From contig CAAEFE010000013.1 in NCBI GenBank assembly GCA_900755095.1, positions 42,353 to 106,352 on the forward strand: DNA of 64,000 nucleotides, in the 5' to 3' direction. The DNA is from an uncultured Bacteroides sp. (GTDB lineage: Bacteria; Bacteroidota; Bacteroidia; Bacteroidales; Bacteroidaceae). The translations under genes and the position numbers were made by a program. The notes below the pieces were generated by a model. It searched no databases, was not told where the DNA came from, and saw only the letters and a list, made by a program, of their open reading frames with translations. Positions 25,670-35,124 of this stretch are shown piece after piece (positions within the stretch are counted from its first letter, which is position 1; each line of letters begins with the position of its first letter).

Positions 25670-26146
25670 ATGAAAACTTTAGAATTTATCAAATTGAACG
25701 AATCGGGAGCAAACAACGTAGTAGCATCTTTGCAACAACTATTAGCAGACTTCCAAGTGTATTACACCAATCTTCGCGGTTTCCACTGGAATATCAAGGG
25801 ACATAATTTCTTTGTACTCCACAGTCAATTCGAAAAGATGTATGATGACACGGCTGAAAAGGTGGATGAAATCGCAGAACGTATCTTGATGCTGGGTGGT
25901 ACTCCTGCCAATAAATTCAGCGATTATCTAAAAGTAGCAAATGTGAATGAAGTGGATAAGGTAAGCAACGGAGACGAAGCATTGAATAATATCCTTCAGT
26001 CTATCAGCTATCTGATTGGTGAAGAACGTAAGATCTTATCTATCGCTTCTCAAGCCGGAGACGAAGTAACCGTTTCGATGATGAGCGATTATCTGAAAGA
26101 ACAGGAAAAATTGGTTTGGATGTTGGTTGCTTATAGTAGCAAGTAA
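25670..26146 (+). CDS. dps: Dps ferritin-like DNA-protection protein
   Basis: A 158-residue Dps. The ferroxidase-centre signature is clear (NLRGFHWNIKGHNFF...QFEKMYDDTAEKVDEIAERI), with the conserved His, Asp and Glu at the inter-subunit iron site. Twelve subunits form a shell that oxidises ferrous iron with peroxide and protects DNA. It is divergent from oxyR, preceded by a consensus promoter and followed by a strong terminator, so it is a single-gene unit. Confidence 0.97.
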   Translation: MKTLEFIKLNESGANNVVASLQQLLADFQVYYTNLRGFHWNIKGHNFFVLHSQFEKMYDDTAEKVDEIAERILMLGGTPANKFSDYLKVANVNEVDKVSNGDEALNNILQSISYLIGEERKILSIASQAGDEVTVSMMSDYLKEQEKLVWMLVAYSSK

Positions 26147-26176
26147 TTGAAATAAAAGGTTTAGGTTTTAGGTGAG

Positions 26177-26218
26177 AAAGAGAGGATATTTCCGCAAAAG
26201 GAATATTCTCTCTTTTTT
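26177..26218 (+). terminator. dps terminator
   Basis: Imperfect stem (AAAGAGAGGATATTTCC / GGAATATTCTCTCTTT) with a short loop and a T6 tail, 31 bp after dps. Confidence 0.8.
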
Positions 26219-26268
26219 ATTAAGAGAAAACGAAACAGGAAATCTCTTAATATAGATATTAATAAAAA

Positions 26269-28617
26269 TTACTCCACTAAAATAACATTCTGCAACCTAA
26301 TATCATTAGAAGCGGCACCAATCATAAGATGGAAATTTCCAGACTCTACTACTTTCTTCAAAGTATAGTTAACCAAGAAAAAGTCCTCCTCTGTCAAAAC
26401 AAAAGTAACTTTTTTCTCTTCTCCTTTTTTCAAATGGAAACGTTCAAAATGTTTCAACTGTTTCATCGGCTGAACAACTGATGCATATTCATCTCTCATA
26501 TAAAGTTGTGATACTTCTTCGCCATCATACTTCCCTGTATTCTTTACTTTAAATGAGACTTCAAAACAACGAGCAGATTTCTGCACTACCTGCAAATCAG
26601 AATATTCAAAAGTGGTATAACTCATCCCATAACCAAAGCTATATAACGGAGAAGATGACACTTCCACATAATCATGATTCCGAGGAGCTTTCTGATTATA
26701 ATAAACCGGAATCTGACCTACAGAACGCGGAACGGAGATTGGCAAACGTCCAGAAGGATTATAATCTCCAAAGAGAACATCCGCTATGGCATTTCCACCC
26801 TCCTGCCCCGGATAGTAAGCAGTCAGTAGTGCATCAGCATATTCCGAAGCCCAATTCTTTTCTAAAGGACGACCTTCAATATAAACGACAATCAAAGGCT
26901 TACCTGTCTTTTGCAAAGATTCCAATAGTTCTTGTTGTCTACCAAGTAAGGATAAACTGGCACGGTCAAATCCTTCTCCACACTCCATATCACTTACACT
27001 ACCCTCTTCAGCTACAGCCGCACCTGTTTCTTTATAGCTCGTTTTAAAATCACGGGCACTGGAACCACCCACAACCACAATTACAACTTCGGAGCGACGG
27101 GCAGCTTCAATTGCTTGTTCTATCTCATTCACTGTAGTATCACGAATAGCACAGCCTCGTACATATTCCACACGAGAAGGAGATAATTTTGTTATAATTC
27201 CATCAAGAACAGTTTTCACGTTACTATCTTCCTGCGGAGCTGTATAGTCCCCTAACATATTATATCGATTGTCAGCATTAGGGCCAATTACCGCCACCTT
27301 ATTTATCATCTTGCTTAAAGGAAGAATTGAATTCTCATTTTTGAGAAGTGTTATGGAAGACTGTGCGATTTTACGTGCCAGTTCGATATGTTCTTTACGG
27401 CGTACTGTTTTAGCAGCAATTTTCGGATCCACATAAGGATGCTCAAACAAGCCCATCTCAAACTTCATCCGTAACACCCGGCAGACAGCCGTATCAATCA
27501 CAGCCTTATCCATTTGTCCGGATTGAACTGCATGACAAAGGTTGGTATAAGCATCCCCACCCAAGTCAACATCAACGCCAGCCATTACAGATTGTATGGC
27601 TGCATTCTCTTTGGTTGGAGCAACAAAGTGGCTTTCGTGAATCCCTTCAATACTATATAAATCGGAAACTACAAAGCCGCGAAACTTCCATTCATTACGC
27701 AAGAGTTGAGTCAGCAAATAATGGTTCGACGTACAAGGTATCCCATCTATCGAATTGTATGAAGTCATTACAGACAATGCCCCTGCATCTATTGCCTTAC
27801 GAAAAGGAGGAAGAAAATTCTGATGCAAATCACGAATACCCACTGAAGCATAATTACCATTCTGTCCACCCTCCGGCACAGCGTATGCCAGAAAATGTTT
27901 CAAGGTAGCTATGGTAGCGTATTTTTGTGATAGATTACCTCCACCTAAACCGTCAACCATAGACGCCCCTAAAGTCCCGCTTAATACCGGATCTTCCCCA
28001 AATGTTTCTTCCACGCGGGACCAACGGGGATCACGGGTCAGATCAAGTACGGGACCGTAACTAATATGCCCACCTTGGGAACGAATTTCTTTAGCGATAA
28101 CTTGACCAACTTCTTTTACTAACTCCGGTGACCAGGTAGCTGCCATTCCGATACCCGTAGGAAAAACAGTAGCACCAATTGCCATGTGCCCATGAGGGGC
28201 TTCTTCTGCTAAAAACATCGGAATTCCCAAACGAGTATTCTCCATCACATATTTTTGCAATGCATTCCCTGCTTTTGCTGCCATCTCGGGATTAAGTCCA
28301 TTTGCCAGAGTTTTTTTTGTCCACGGGTCTGCACGATAAGTCGCCCAAAGCATTCCAACATTCCTTTCTTTAATCAATTGCTTGAATTTTCCGGAAGGAC
28401 AGACCTCATTACCATGTATTTCATACATTTCCCAACCTAAAGGACAAAGTAACTGACCGACCTTTTCTTCTAAAGTCATGCGGGAAAGTAAGTCTGAAAG
28501 TCTTACATCTATTGAAAAACTGGGATCTTTGTAAGCAGGTAACGAGGGAGGAGATTGAGTAAACCCCAAAGTACATACCATCTGTACTATCACCAAAATA
28601 TACAATCGTTTTATCAT
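26269..28617 (-). CDS. GH3 family secreted glycoside hydrolase (beta-glucosidase/xylosidase type)
   Basis: A 782-residue GH3 enzyme from ATG 28617, which gives a good signal peptide (MIKRLYILVIVQMVCTLGFTQ); an upstream ATG at 28644 is less likely. The N-terminal TIM-barrel domain contains the nucleophile in GFVVSDLYSIEGI (SD motif). A C-terminal alpha/beta sandwich (KVAVIGPNADNRYNMLGDY) and a FN3-like tail follow. GH3 members release terminal beta-linked glucose, xylose or GlcNAc; the subfamily was not resolved. It is the last gene of the PUL running left from the SusC gene at 35125. Confidence 0.93.
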   Translation of the reverse strand: MIKRLYILVIVQMVCTLGFTQSPPSLPAYKDPSFSIDVRLSDLLSRMTLEEKVGQLLCPLGWEMYEIHGNEVCPSGKFKQLIKERNVGMLWATYRADPWTKKTLANGLNPEMAAKAGNALQKYVMENTRLGIPMFLAEEAPHGHMAIGATVFPTGIGMAATWSPELVKEVGQVIAKEIRSQGGHISYGPVLDLTRDPRWSRVEETFGEDPVLSGTLGASMVDGLGGGNLSQKYATIATLKHFLAYAVPEGGQNGNYASVGIRDLHQNFLPPFRKAIDAGALSVMTSYNSIDGIPCTSNHYLLTQLLRNEWKFRGFVVSDLYSIEGIHESHFVAPTKENAAIQSVMAGVDVDLGGDAYTNLCHAVQSGQMDKAVIDTAVCRVLRMKFEMGLFEHPYVDPKIAAKTVRRKEHIELARKIAQSSITLLKNENSILPLSKMINKVAVIGPNADNRYNMLGDYTAPQEDSNVKTVLDGIITKLSPSRVEYVRGCAIRDTTVNEIEQAIEAARRSEVVIVVVGGSSARDFKTSYKETGAAVAEEGSVSDMECGEGFDRASLSLLGRQQELLESLQKTGKPLIVVYIEGRPLEKNWASEYADALLTAYYPGQEGGNAIADVLFGDYNPSGRLPISVPRSVGQIPVYYNQKAPRNHDYVEVSSSPLYSFGYGMSYTTFEYSDLQVVQKSARCFEVSFKVKNTGKYDGEEVSQLYMRDEYASVVQPMKQLKHFERFHLKKGEEKKVTFVLTEEDFFLVNYTLKKVVESGNFHLMIGAASNDIRLQNVILVE

Positions 28618-28693
28618 AATGTTATATACAGTAAAATGACTCAATTAATTTATAGTGTATTTCTTCTAATCTTTCAAATAGAGATATTCAACC

Positions 28694-29773
28694 CTACTTA
28701 CCCATTTCCCCTTCAAATATAACTGTATGTACAGGCTGATGAGCATCATTTGTTATCAACTTGACCTTTGCATCCAATAGATGGTTTGAAGATGATACAT
28801 TTAATTCAAACAGAACCTCCAGACACTCATTTTGCTTCAAAACCTTTTCACCCCGGATATTAGTAGAAACAAATTCTGGACATTCTATTTTGCGGATAAT
28901 AAGAGGATTCGCCCCTTCATTAGTAACTTTAACTTTTCTCTGAATATGCTTTTTTAATGAGATATTCCCAAAATTAAAATAAGATTGTGAACACTTCATC
29001 CGGGGAGCAGTTGCCGTGCTTACTTTTCTCATATCATCAATCACTGTACCAAAGATTTGTATAGGAGAACTGTGTACGGAATTGGCACTAATAATAATCT
29101 TATCTTTAAATGTACCGTAAAAGCCTTTTAAAGGAGAAGCTGTTATTTTTATAGTCGCACAAGATCGACCTTGAAGAGATGATGGCATAGATATCGACAA
29201 ACATCCACTCTTATCCAACAGCGAGTATGACAACCTGACCATTTTATCCGATCGGTTATAGATTCTAATTTCCAATTGTTTTGGCCTCCCATTATGCTGT
29301 AACAAATCATAAGATAGAGTCATTCGGTCTGCCAGAATATCTGATGATAAAGAATAAGGATATTCATCCTCTATACGATTCATTGTATTTATCGTACCTT
29401 TTACCCAAAGAGTATTGACACTTTGCCCTGAATTAGAAACAACCCTTATACTCTTAGAGAAAAAGTTTGTTCGCCCTTTAGGATCGAAAGTTACGGTAAT
29501 AGTGCCTGTATGCCCTGGTTTTACAGGTTGTTTACTATAAACAGGAATGGCACACCCACAAGTTGAAATCACTTCTTCAATCACAACAGGAGAAGTATGT
29601 ATATTAGTAAAATGAAAAGTATGACTCACTTTGCCTTCTACTTCCTGAATATTACCAAAATTCCAAGTAGTAGTATCAAAACGTAATACAGTTTTTCCCT
29701 GTTGTTGAGCACATACGCCAACAATAGAGCACAGTAAAACGATCAAAGCTGACATAAAACGTTTCATCATCAT
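28694..29773 (-). CDS. DUF1573 repeat protein, exported
   Basis: A 359-residue exported protein with a signal peptide (FMSALIVLLCSIVGVCAQ). It has at least two immunoglobulin-like DUF1573/ASH-type modules: WNFGNIQEVEGKVSHTFHFTNIHTSPVVIEEVISTCGC, with the typical TCGC cysteine pair, and a second copy around NFGNISLKKHIQRKVKVTNEGANPLII. Such modules are common in Bacteroidetes periplasmic proteins of unknown function. The gene lies in the PUL between a DUF1735-LamG protein and GH3. M1 or M3 could be the start. Confidence 0.8.
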   Translation of the reverse strand: MMMKRFMSALIVLLCSIVGVCAQQQGKTVLRFDTTTWNFGNIQEVEGKVSHTFHFTNIHTSPVVIEEVISTCGCAIPVYSKQPVKPGHTGTITVTFDPKGRTNFFSKSIRVVSNSGQSVNTLWVKGTINTMNRIEDEYPYSLSSDILADRMTLSYDLLQHNGRPKQLEIRIYNRSDKMVRLSYSLLDKSGCLSISMPSSLQGRSCATIKITASPLKGFYGTFKDKIIISANSVHSSPIQIFGTVIDDMRKVSTATAPRMKCSQSYFNFGNISLKKHIQRKVKVTNEGANPLIIRKIECPEFVSTNIRGEKVLKQNECLEVLFELNVSSSNHLLDAKVKLITNDAHQPVHTVIFEGEMGK

Positions 29774-29835
29774 TTCTTTAAGTTAATATTGGGAGTTACG
29801 TAAAAACACAATAACTCCCAATATAAAATCACATT

Positions 29836-31110
29836 TTAATTATCTTGAGGCAAATCATTGAATTCTGCATTCCAAATGATATTTGCCGAAGCAGGGAAAG
29901 TTAAATCACGCCCATTGCCCGAACTGTCCTTCAATGTATTTCCTTCTCCTTCATCCAATTTCCAATAGCCATATAAGTCCGACGAAGATGGAGAAGCTAT
30001 TGTACGCAAGTTAGCTTTTACTTCTTCCGCCGTCAGACACTTCTTCCACATACGAATATCAGAAATCAGACCATCAAAATACATACTTGAACTTGTATTA
30101 CCAAACTGAATACCAGTCAACGTATATCCCACCTTGAATCTTTGAGAAGAGGATGGTCCCCAACGTTTAGTAGGTTTTGCAGAAGCAACTTCCTCACCGT
30201 TAATATATAAACGATAAGCAATCTCAATATTCTGGCCCGTTTTTGTTCCGTCACAAGTAATAGTCAACCTTACCCATTGATTAGCCGGCAACATTATATT
30301 TTGATTAGCCAATGTCAAGTCACATTGACGATTACCAATATTAGACGCTCCCGTTGCACCGGTCACACGTAGTTCACAACCACTAAAAACCTCATTATTA
30401 TTGTTGGTATCCTTACCACGCCATGTACCTATATAATTAGTTCCACTGTGCCAATTATATGGATATACAAGCATTTCAAACGTATGTGTATTATCTTCAA
30501 TCGTAACTACTTCATCATTTGCGAAACTTAACGTACGATACATATCCGTTGAATAAGAACTCATATTCAATCCCGGTATATAATCCAATTCCCCATCAAT
30601 GCTAATCGTAAAATAAGAAACAGAACGAGTGTCCGTTACAAATTGTCCTACACACGTTTCATCTATTGTTGCAACAATAGGAAGCAAATATTCTTCACCT
30701 TCCACCAAACCGAACAATGATGAAAACTTAACTGATAAGGAATTGGATTCTTGCTGTCCTGCCTTCACTATCGCATTTTTAGCTTGCAACTCATAGACAA
30801 AAGCGGGCATCATCTTATAAGACGTGTTATTTGCAGCGTTATAAGCCTCTACCATACTTTCGTCCACGGCAATGTCACACAATAAAGTAGTAGCAGCAGG
30901 TTTATCCAGTTTGATAGTATAATCATAAACATAGCTTCCTGCATCCAGTATCTCCCTATAATCAATAGAAACAGGTCCTGCCTCCGACTGTGGCATCTCT
31001 ATTGTCGGCAATTCAATAAAATCATTGTCATCATCCGAACAAGATGTGAATCCTACTCCTCCCAATAAAACAAGCAAAAGGAGAGTTAATCTATTTATAT
31101 TGTTTTTCAT
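29836..31110 (-). CDS. DUF1735-LamG surface lipoprotein
   Basis: A ~424-residue lipoprotein (lipobox FTSCSDDDND; start at the second ATG, 31110, or at 31116). A DUF1735 domain occupies ~40-180 (YDYTIKLDKPAATTLLCDIAVDESMVEAYNAANNTSYKMMP). A concanavalin-like LamG domain follows (~190-420), ending with DGLISDIRMWKKCLTAEEVKANLR and YGYWKLDEGEGNTLKDSSGNGRDL. These are typical surface glycan-binding proteins of host-glycan PULs. It is paralogous in layout to its upstream neighbour at 31141. Confidence 0.87.
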   Translation of the reverse strand: MKNNINRLTLLLLVLLGGVGFTSCSDDDNDFIELPTIEMPQSEAGPVSIDYREILDAGSYVYDYTIKLDKPAATTLLCDIAVDESMVEAYNAANNTSYKMMPAFVYELQAKNAIVKAGQQESNSLSVKFSSLFGLVEGEEYLLPIVATIDETCVGQFVTDTRSVSYFTISIDGELDYIPGLNMSSYSTDMYRTLSFANDEVVTIEDNTHTFEMLVYPYNWHSGTNYIGTWRGKDTNNNNEVFSGCELRVTGATGASNIGNRQCDLTLANQNIMLPANQWVRLTITCDGTKTGQNIEIAYRLYINGEEVASAKPTKRWGPSSSQRFKVGYTLTGIQFGNTSSSMYFDGLISDIRMWKKCLTAEEVKANLRTIASPSSSDLYGYWKLDEGEGNTLKDSSGNGRDLTFPASANIIWNAEFNDLPQDN

Positions 31111-31140
31111 TATCATACAGTCTATTCATTTATTATTACC

Positions 31141-32355
31141 TTATTCAAGACATTTATTCGTATCATCATAAGTCCAGTCAATCGTGATTCCATTCTTATA
31201 ACTGATATCACGCTTTGACGGAGATAAATCATAGAAAGTAGTTCCTTCTCCTTCATTCATTCTCCAATAAGACACAAGCCCATTGGTAGAAGGGTCTACC
31301 CCACATACATTTGCTTTAATTTCACGAGCAGACAAAGGACGAGTCCAAAGACGCATCTCACTCAAACGACCATAAAACAATTGTGAAGATTGATAACCTT
31401 TTGAAGGCATACCGATCTGTACTCCATAAAGCGCATATTCATACGGAGCAACTGTCATTGAGTTATCTTTCTCTCCATTGATATACAATGTCAACGTACT
31501 GCCGTCATTTACCAAGGCAACAGCATACCAGGTATTTAAAGCAAAGCGAGTATTCGATGACATTTTACCCTGTTTAGTTGTTACATGCAACTGGTTCGGT
31601 TCATCCGTTCCTTCACCAAAACGAAGCAGGTTCTGGTCACATTTAAAGCCTCCATCATCAATCGCTCCCCCTTCTACAGATGCTTCACTACCTCCAAATG
31701 AGCAAACACGGGTAGTACCGGAAGCTCCGGAAGAACGGAATTTAGTGGCGTAAATCTTCACTTCCCATGTATAAGTAGGCAAAGAAGGAATAGGATCCGG
31801 AAGCAAAAATTGATAAGCCATAGAAGCCTGTCCTACATACGGAGCATGGAAACGCAATGTTCGAGATACTTTCAGGAAAATAGTACGCCCTGCTTCTATA
31901 ATATCCAAATCTCCCGTCGCACTTTTTATGGTAACCGGTATCAAATAAACACGTCCCGGAACAAATTCCGAATCATCGGCAATTGAAAGAGAGGCAGCAG
32001 AAGAAATTGCCTGTCCTGCTGAAATAGTAACCTCCGGATTTTCAAATGTATATGATTTATCCGGAATGGGATAATAATTGGTTCCCATTTCCTCATTATA
32101 AGTATCAACCAGACTTGCATCAACAGCCAGATTCACCTGAATATCCGATTCAACGCGAGAAGTTGAAGTCACAGAAACAGCATACGCAGATGGAAATCCA
32201 TCAATGGCAAACTTTACCAATCTATCCGAAGATGTTCCGGTCATTAACAACCCGTCACCTTTTTGAGCGGCTTCCTGGCATCCCTGCAGCATAAAAGAAG
32301 CTATTCCTATCAAAGCAGCTCCCCATATCTTTTTTATATTATTCAATGTTTTCAT
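31141..32355 (-). CDS. DUF1735-LamG surface lipoprotein
   Basis: A ~404-residue lipoprotein, from ATG 32355 (or 32364), with lipobox FMLQGC. The DUF1735 part contains VNLAVDASLVDTYNEEMGTNYYPIPDKSYTF. The LamG-like part ends with YGRLSEMRLWTRPLSAREIKANVC and SYWRMNEGEGTTFYDLSPSKRDI. Two such proteins in a row next to a GH18 gene resemble N-glycan-processing loci of Bacteroides. It probably binds the glycan at the cell surface beside SusD. Confidence 0.87.
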   Translation of the reverse strand: MKTLNNIKKIWGAALIGIASFMLQGCQEAAQKGDGLLMTGTSSDRLVKFAIDGFPSAYAVSVTSTSRVESDIQVNLAVDASLVDTYNEEMGTNYYPIPDKSYTFENPEVTISAGQAISSAASLSIADDSEFVPGRVYLIPVTIKSATGDLDIIEAGRTIFLKVSRTLRFHAPYVGQASMAYQFLLPDPIPSLPTYTWEVKIYATKFRSSGASGTTRVCSFGGSEASVEGGAIDDGGFKCDQNLLRFGEGTDEPNQLHVTTKQGKMSSNTRFALNTWYAVALVNDGSTLTLYINGEKDNSMTVAPYEYALYGVQIGMPSKGYQSSQLFYGRLSEMRLWTRPLSAREIKANVCGVDPSTNGLVSYWRMNEGEGTTFYDLSPSKRDISYKNGITIDWTYDDTNKCLE

Positions 32356-32377
32356 ACCTTGCATACAAATTTAAAAT

Positions 32378-33472
32378 TCATCCATTTTCTTCTTCCGTTT
32401 CTTGTTTAGTAGACTGTTGTACAGGCTTTCCGGCAGGATTTTGTTCCTGAATACCACGTCGAAGGCTATAATAAGGAATAGCGGCTTTCTCTTTATCACC
32501 TATAGCCTGATTAGCAGGACGAGTGGTATTGTATTCATATTCAAAATAATATCCGCCGAATCCGCCTTTTCGTCCTTGTGTAGGATTCCAGCGTGCCATA
32601 CCTATTACAGAATAGATTGGATTGCCCCATGAATCTACTTTATTTCCATCGGCTTCCGTAAATTCGACTCCACCATTCTGCCAGTACCATCCCATTTGTT
32701 CCGTAGCAACGAATTTTTCAGGAGGACACCAGCTGCTAAGCTGGTCAAATTTAGATTGCAAACTTTGAGCACTACCGGTGGTGTAACATTGTCGTACAAA
32801 ATAATCGACATAAGGTTCTGTTTCCTTAGGAGGCAGCTGATTATAGAAGTCAACAATTAATAATTTGCCTGTACCCGATTGAGGACCGAAATAATTTCCC
32901 AATACCTTTATAAACTTTGTAAAGTTATCATTTTGCAACCAGTCGCCTTCCGGTTCGTAGTCCAAGTCCAAACCATCCAGATCATTACGCAACACACATC
33001 TCGCAAGATGCAAAGCATAAGCCTCGATACCTGCGTCGGTTTTAGGAAACTCCGTACTTCCAATACGGCAAATCGTACACATCACAACGCGAGTCCCCTT
33101 TACTGTACGGATATAATTCATTTCCTCATAAGCAGTCGGCAAATAACGCTCGTTATAATAACTCGTTTCTACATAAGCCGGATTGTTGGAAGGAATACCT
33201 GACCACAGACTGACAATGTCCAGACTATCCGGCAGACCAGTGAAATGAAGCCCCTGCGAAGGAGATGCTTCTGAAGTATAACCGGCATACCAGCCGAAAC
33301 AAATAGCATGATCTGTTTTCTTATATTCACGCAGGTTCTGATAATATTCTTCATTATAAGTATTAGCTGCCTGTATAACTTCAGGTTCAATATCCGTATC
33401 ACAACCACTCACAACAAATGTCAAGAGACAGGTGAACAAAAAATATACATAATTTCTTTTCATATTTTGCAT
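32378..33472 (-). CDS. GH18 family lipoprotein (endo-beta-N-acetylglucosaminidase type)
   Basis: A 364-residue lipoprotein (lipobox FVVSGC) with the GH18 catalytic signature DGLDLDYE: Asp166, Asp169, Asp171 and the acid Glu173. The family cuts chitobiose-type GlcNAc-beta1,4-GlcNAc bonds through substrate-assisted catalysis; short single-domain lipoproteins in PULs with DUF1735-LamG partners are typically endoglycosidases acting on N-glycans. It lies 15 bp after SusD. The C-terminal ~15 residues are low-complexity and charged. Exact glycan preference is not visible. Confidence 0.9.
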   Translation of the reverse strand: MQNMKRNYVYFLFTCLLTFVVSGCDTDIEPEVIQAANTYNEEYYQNLREYKKTDHAICFGWYAGYTSEASPSQGLHFTGLPDSLDIVSLWSGIPSNNPAYVETSYYNERYLPTAYEEMNYIRTVKGTRVVMCTICRIGSTEFPKTDAGIEAYALHLARCVLRNDLDGLDLDYEPEGDWLQNDNFTKFIKVLGNYFGPQSGTGKLLIVDFYNQLPPKETEPYVDYFVRQCYTTGSAQSLQSKFDQLSSWCPPEKFVATEQMGWYWQNGGVEFTEADGNKVDSWGNPIYSVIGMARWNPTQGRKGGFGGYYFEYEYNTTRPANQAIGDKEKAAIPYYSLRRGIQEQNPAGKPVQQSTKQETEEENG

Positions 33473-33487
33473 TATTTAAGTAACCAA

Positions 33488-35101
33488 TTATTTATTAGGC
33501 ACATCCCACCACAATCTGACACCCGGGTTATCTACGCCACCTAAAAGTGTGATGCCTTTATCCAACTCTGTTCTATTCGTATTATATTCCGATTCCGGAT
33601 AAGGTAATCTGCGGATTTGTATATTTGTGTCTACAGAACCTCCGGAACTTTCGTTCACAACAACCGGAAATACTTTCGGGTAACCGGTACGGCGGAACTC
33701 TGTCCATGCCTCTTGTCCCACCGGATAAAGAGCAATGTACTTTTGAGTAATGATTTGTTCCAGATTTGTTTTAAAATCTCCCGATTCATCCCAAGCGATA
33801 GAAACAGTCCCCAAAGCATCCATGGAATGAGATGATGTCACCGGATCCTCATAATTGGCAGGCACATATCCACCCGCCGCAGTTCTTGTCAGATACGCGT
33901 CAGCTCCTGATACACCATGTTCATCAAAAGACATTCTTATTCCATCTTCATAATACTTTTTAGCATCGGCATTCGTTCCCCAACGCAAAGCATATTCCGC
34001 CAACAAGAAATATGATTCAGATGAACGCATCCACACTACATTGGAAGTAGCGGTTGCCTGTGGTTCGGCAAAGATTCCTGTTATATATTTATCCTTACTT
34101 ACGTCCTTTGACATTCCGGCTCTTATACCCCGATATTTTCCACCCGTACCTGCCTCGAAGTAAGCAGAAAGTCGTGGATCCTGATAACCATTCATGTATG
34201 AATCCAGCGTCGCTCCCATACAAATATCATCCCATCCTTTCAGAATATACAGAGGACTTTCATAAGTCGCTATCGGAGTAATATGCTGAAGTTCTGCTAA
34301 ATCAGACTTCACATTCATCAATCCATAACTATTGCCAATAGCCAGTTGGGCTTCACTTTTTGCCTTTGTTTCATCCACATAGGCAAGATGCAATGCAAGA
34401 CGCAAACGAAGTGAATTGGCAAACTTTATCCAAGATGTAACATCACCGTTGAACACACAATCCCATGATGACAAAACTTTACTTCCGGATGCAGCATAAC
34501 TATCCAAGTTATTGATAGCTCCATCCAATTCTTCAAAGAATCTGTAATAAACATCCTTTTGCGAATCATAAGGCACTTCTTTTGAAACTCCAAAATTCAA
34601 ATAAGGAATAGGCCCATAGGTATCTGTCACACGGTGCATTGCCGCTACTTTCAGAATCTGCGCCATAGAAAACCGGGGATCTTCGTCATTGTTAATCGCT
34701 TTTCTTATTTCACGCCAGGCATTCATAGTCGTCAGGTAATTGGTAGTGAACATATCACCATACCAACTTCTTTTATCCCAATTGTAACGACCGGCAGAAT
34801 TGATACTGGGAGCAGGAAAACCAAAATAGCCGACATAACCATCTCCACCCATCACTTCCACAGTCTGATATCTGTCCGAACCGATATTAAGTCCCGGTTG
34901 TGCTACCACCAGTACGTTCTGCTCCATCTGTAAAAGAAGAGAACCAGTTCTCACATTATCCCAATCCGTCATCTCATCGGTTGCTTCATTAGGATTGGTA
35001 TTGTACTCCAGAAAATTCTTCGTACAACCTACATTTATCATGATTACTCCAAGGAGTAAGTAGTAGTTCCTTACTTTAAAAAACTTACGTATGTTCATCA
35101 T
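33488..35101 (-). CDS. SusD/RagB-like lipoprotein (SusD-like_2 type)
   Basis: A 537-residue outer-membrane lipoprotein (VIMINVGCTKNFLEYNTNPNEATDEMTD). It has the early NTNPN motif and WFEFRRTGYPKV-like C-terminal segment (AWTEFRRTGYPKVFPVVV) of the SusD-like_2 subgroup. It pairs with the SusC-like transporter encoded 23 bp upstream and is followed by GH18 and two LamG lipoproteins. The role is binding the imported glycan and closing the transporter. Confidence 0.93.
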   Translation of the reverse strand: MMNIRKFFKVRNYYLLLGVIMINVGCTKNFLEYNTNPNEATDEMTDWDNVRTGSLLLQMEQNVLVVAQPGLNIGSDRYQTVEVMGGDGYVGYFGFPAPSINSAGRYNWDKRSWYGDMFTTNYLTTMNAWREIRKAINNDEDPRFSMAQILKVAAMHRVTDTYGPIPYLNFGVSKEVPYDSQKDVYYRFFEELDGAINNLDSYAASGSKVLSSWDCVFNGDVTSWIKFANSLRLRLALHLAYVDETKAKSEAQLAIGNSYGLMNVKSDLAELQHITPIATYESPLYILKGWDDICMGATLDSYMNGYQDPRLSAYFEAGTGGKYRGIRAGMSKDVSKDKYITGIFAEPQATATSNVVWMRSSESYFLLAEYALRWGTNADAKKYYEDGIRMSFDEHGVSGADAYLTRTAAGGYVPANYEDPVTSSHSMDALGTVSIAWDESGDFKTNLEQIITQKYIALYPVGQEAWTEFRRTGYPKVFPVVVNESSGGSVDTNIQIRRLPYPESEYNTNRTELDKGITLLGGVDNPGVRLWWDVPNK

Positions 35102-35124
35102 TATTTTTTTTAAAGGTTATCCAA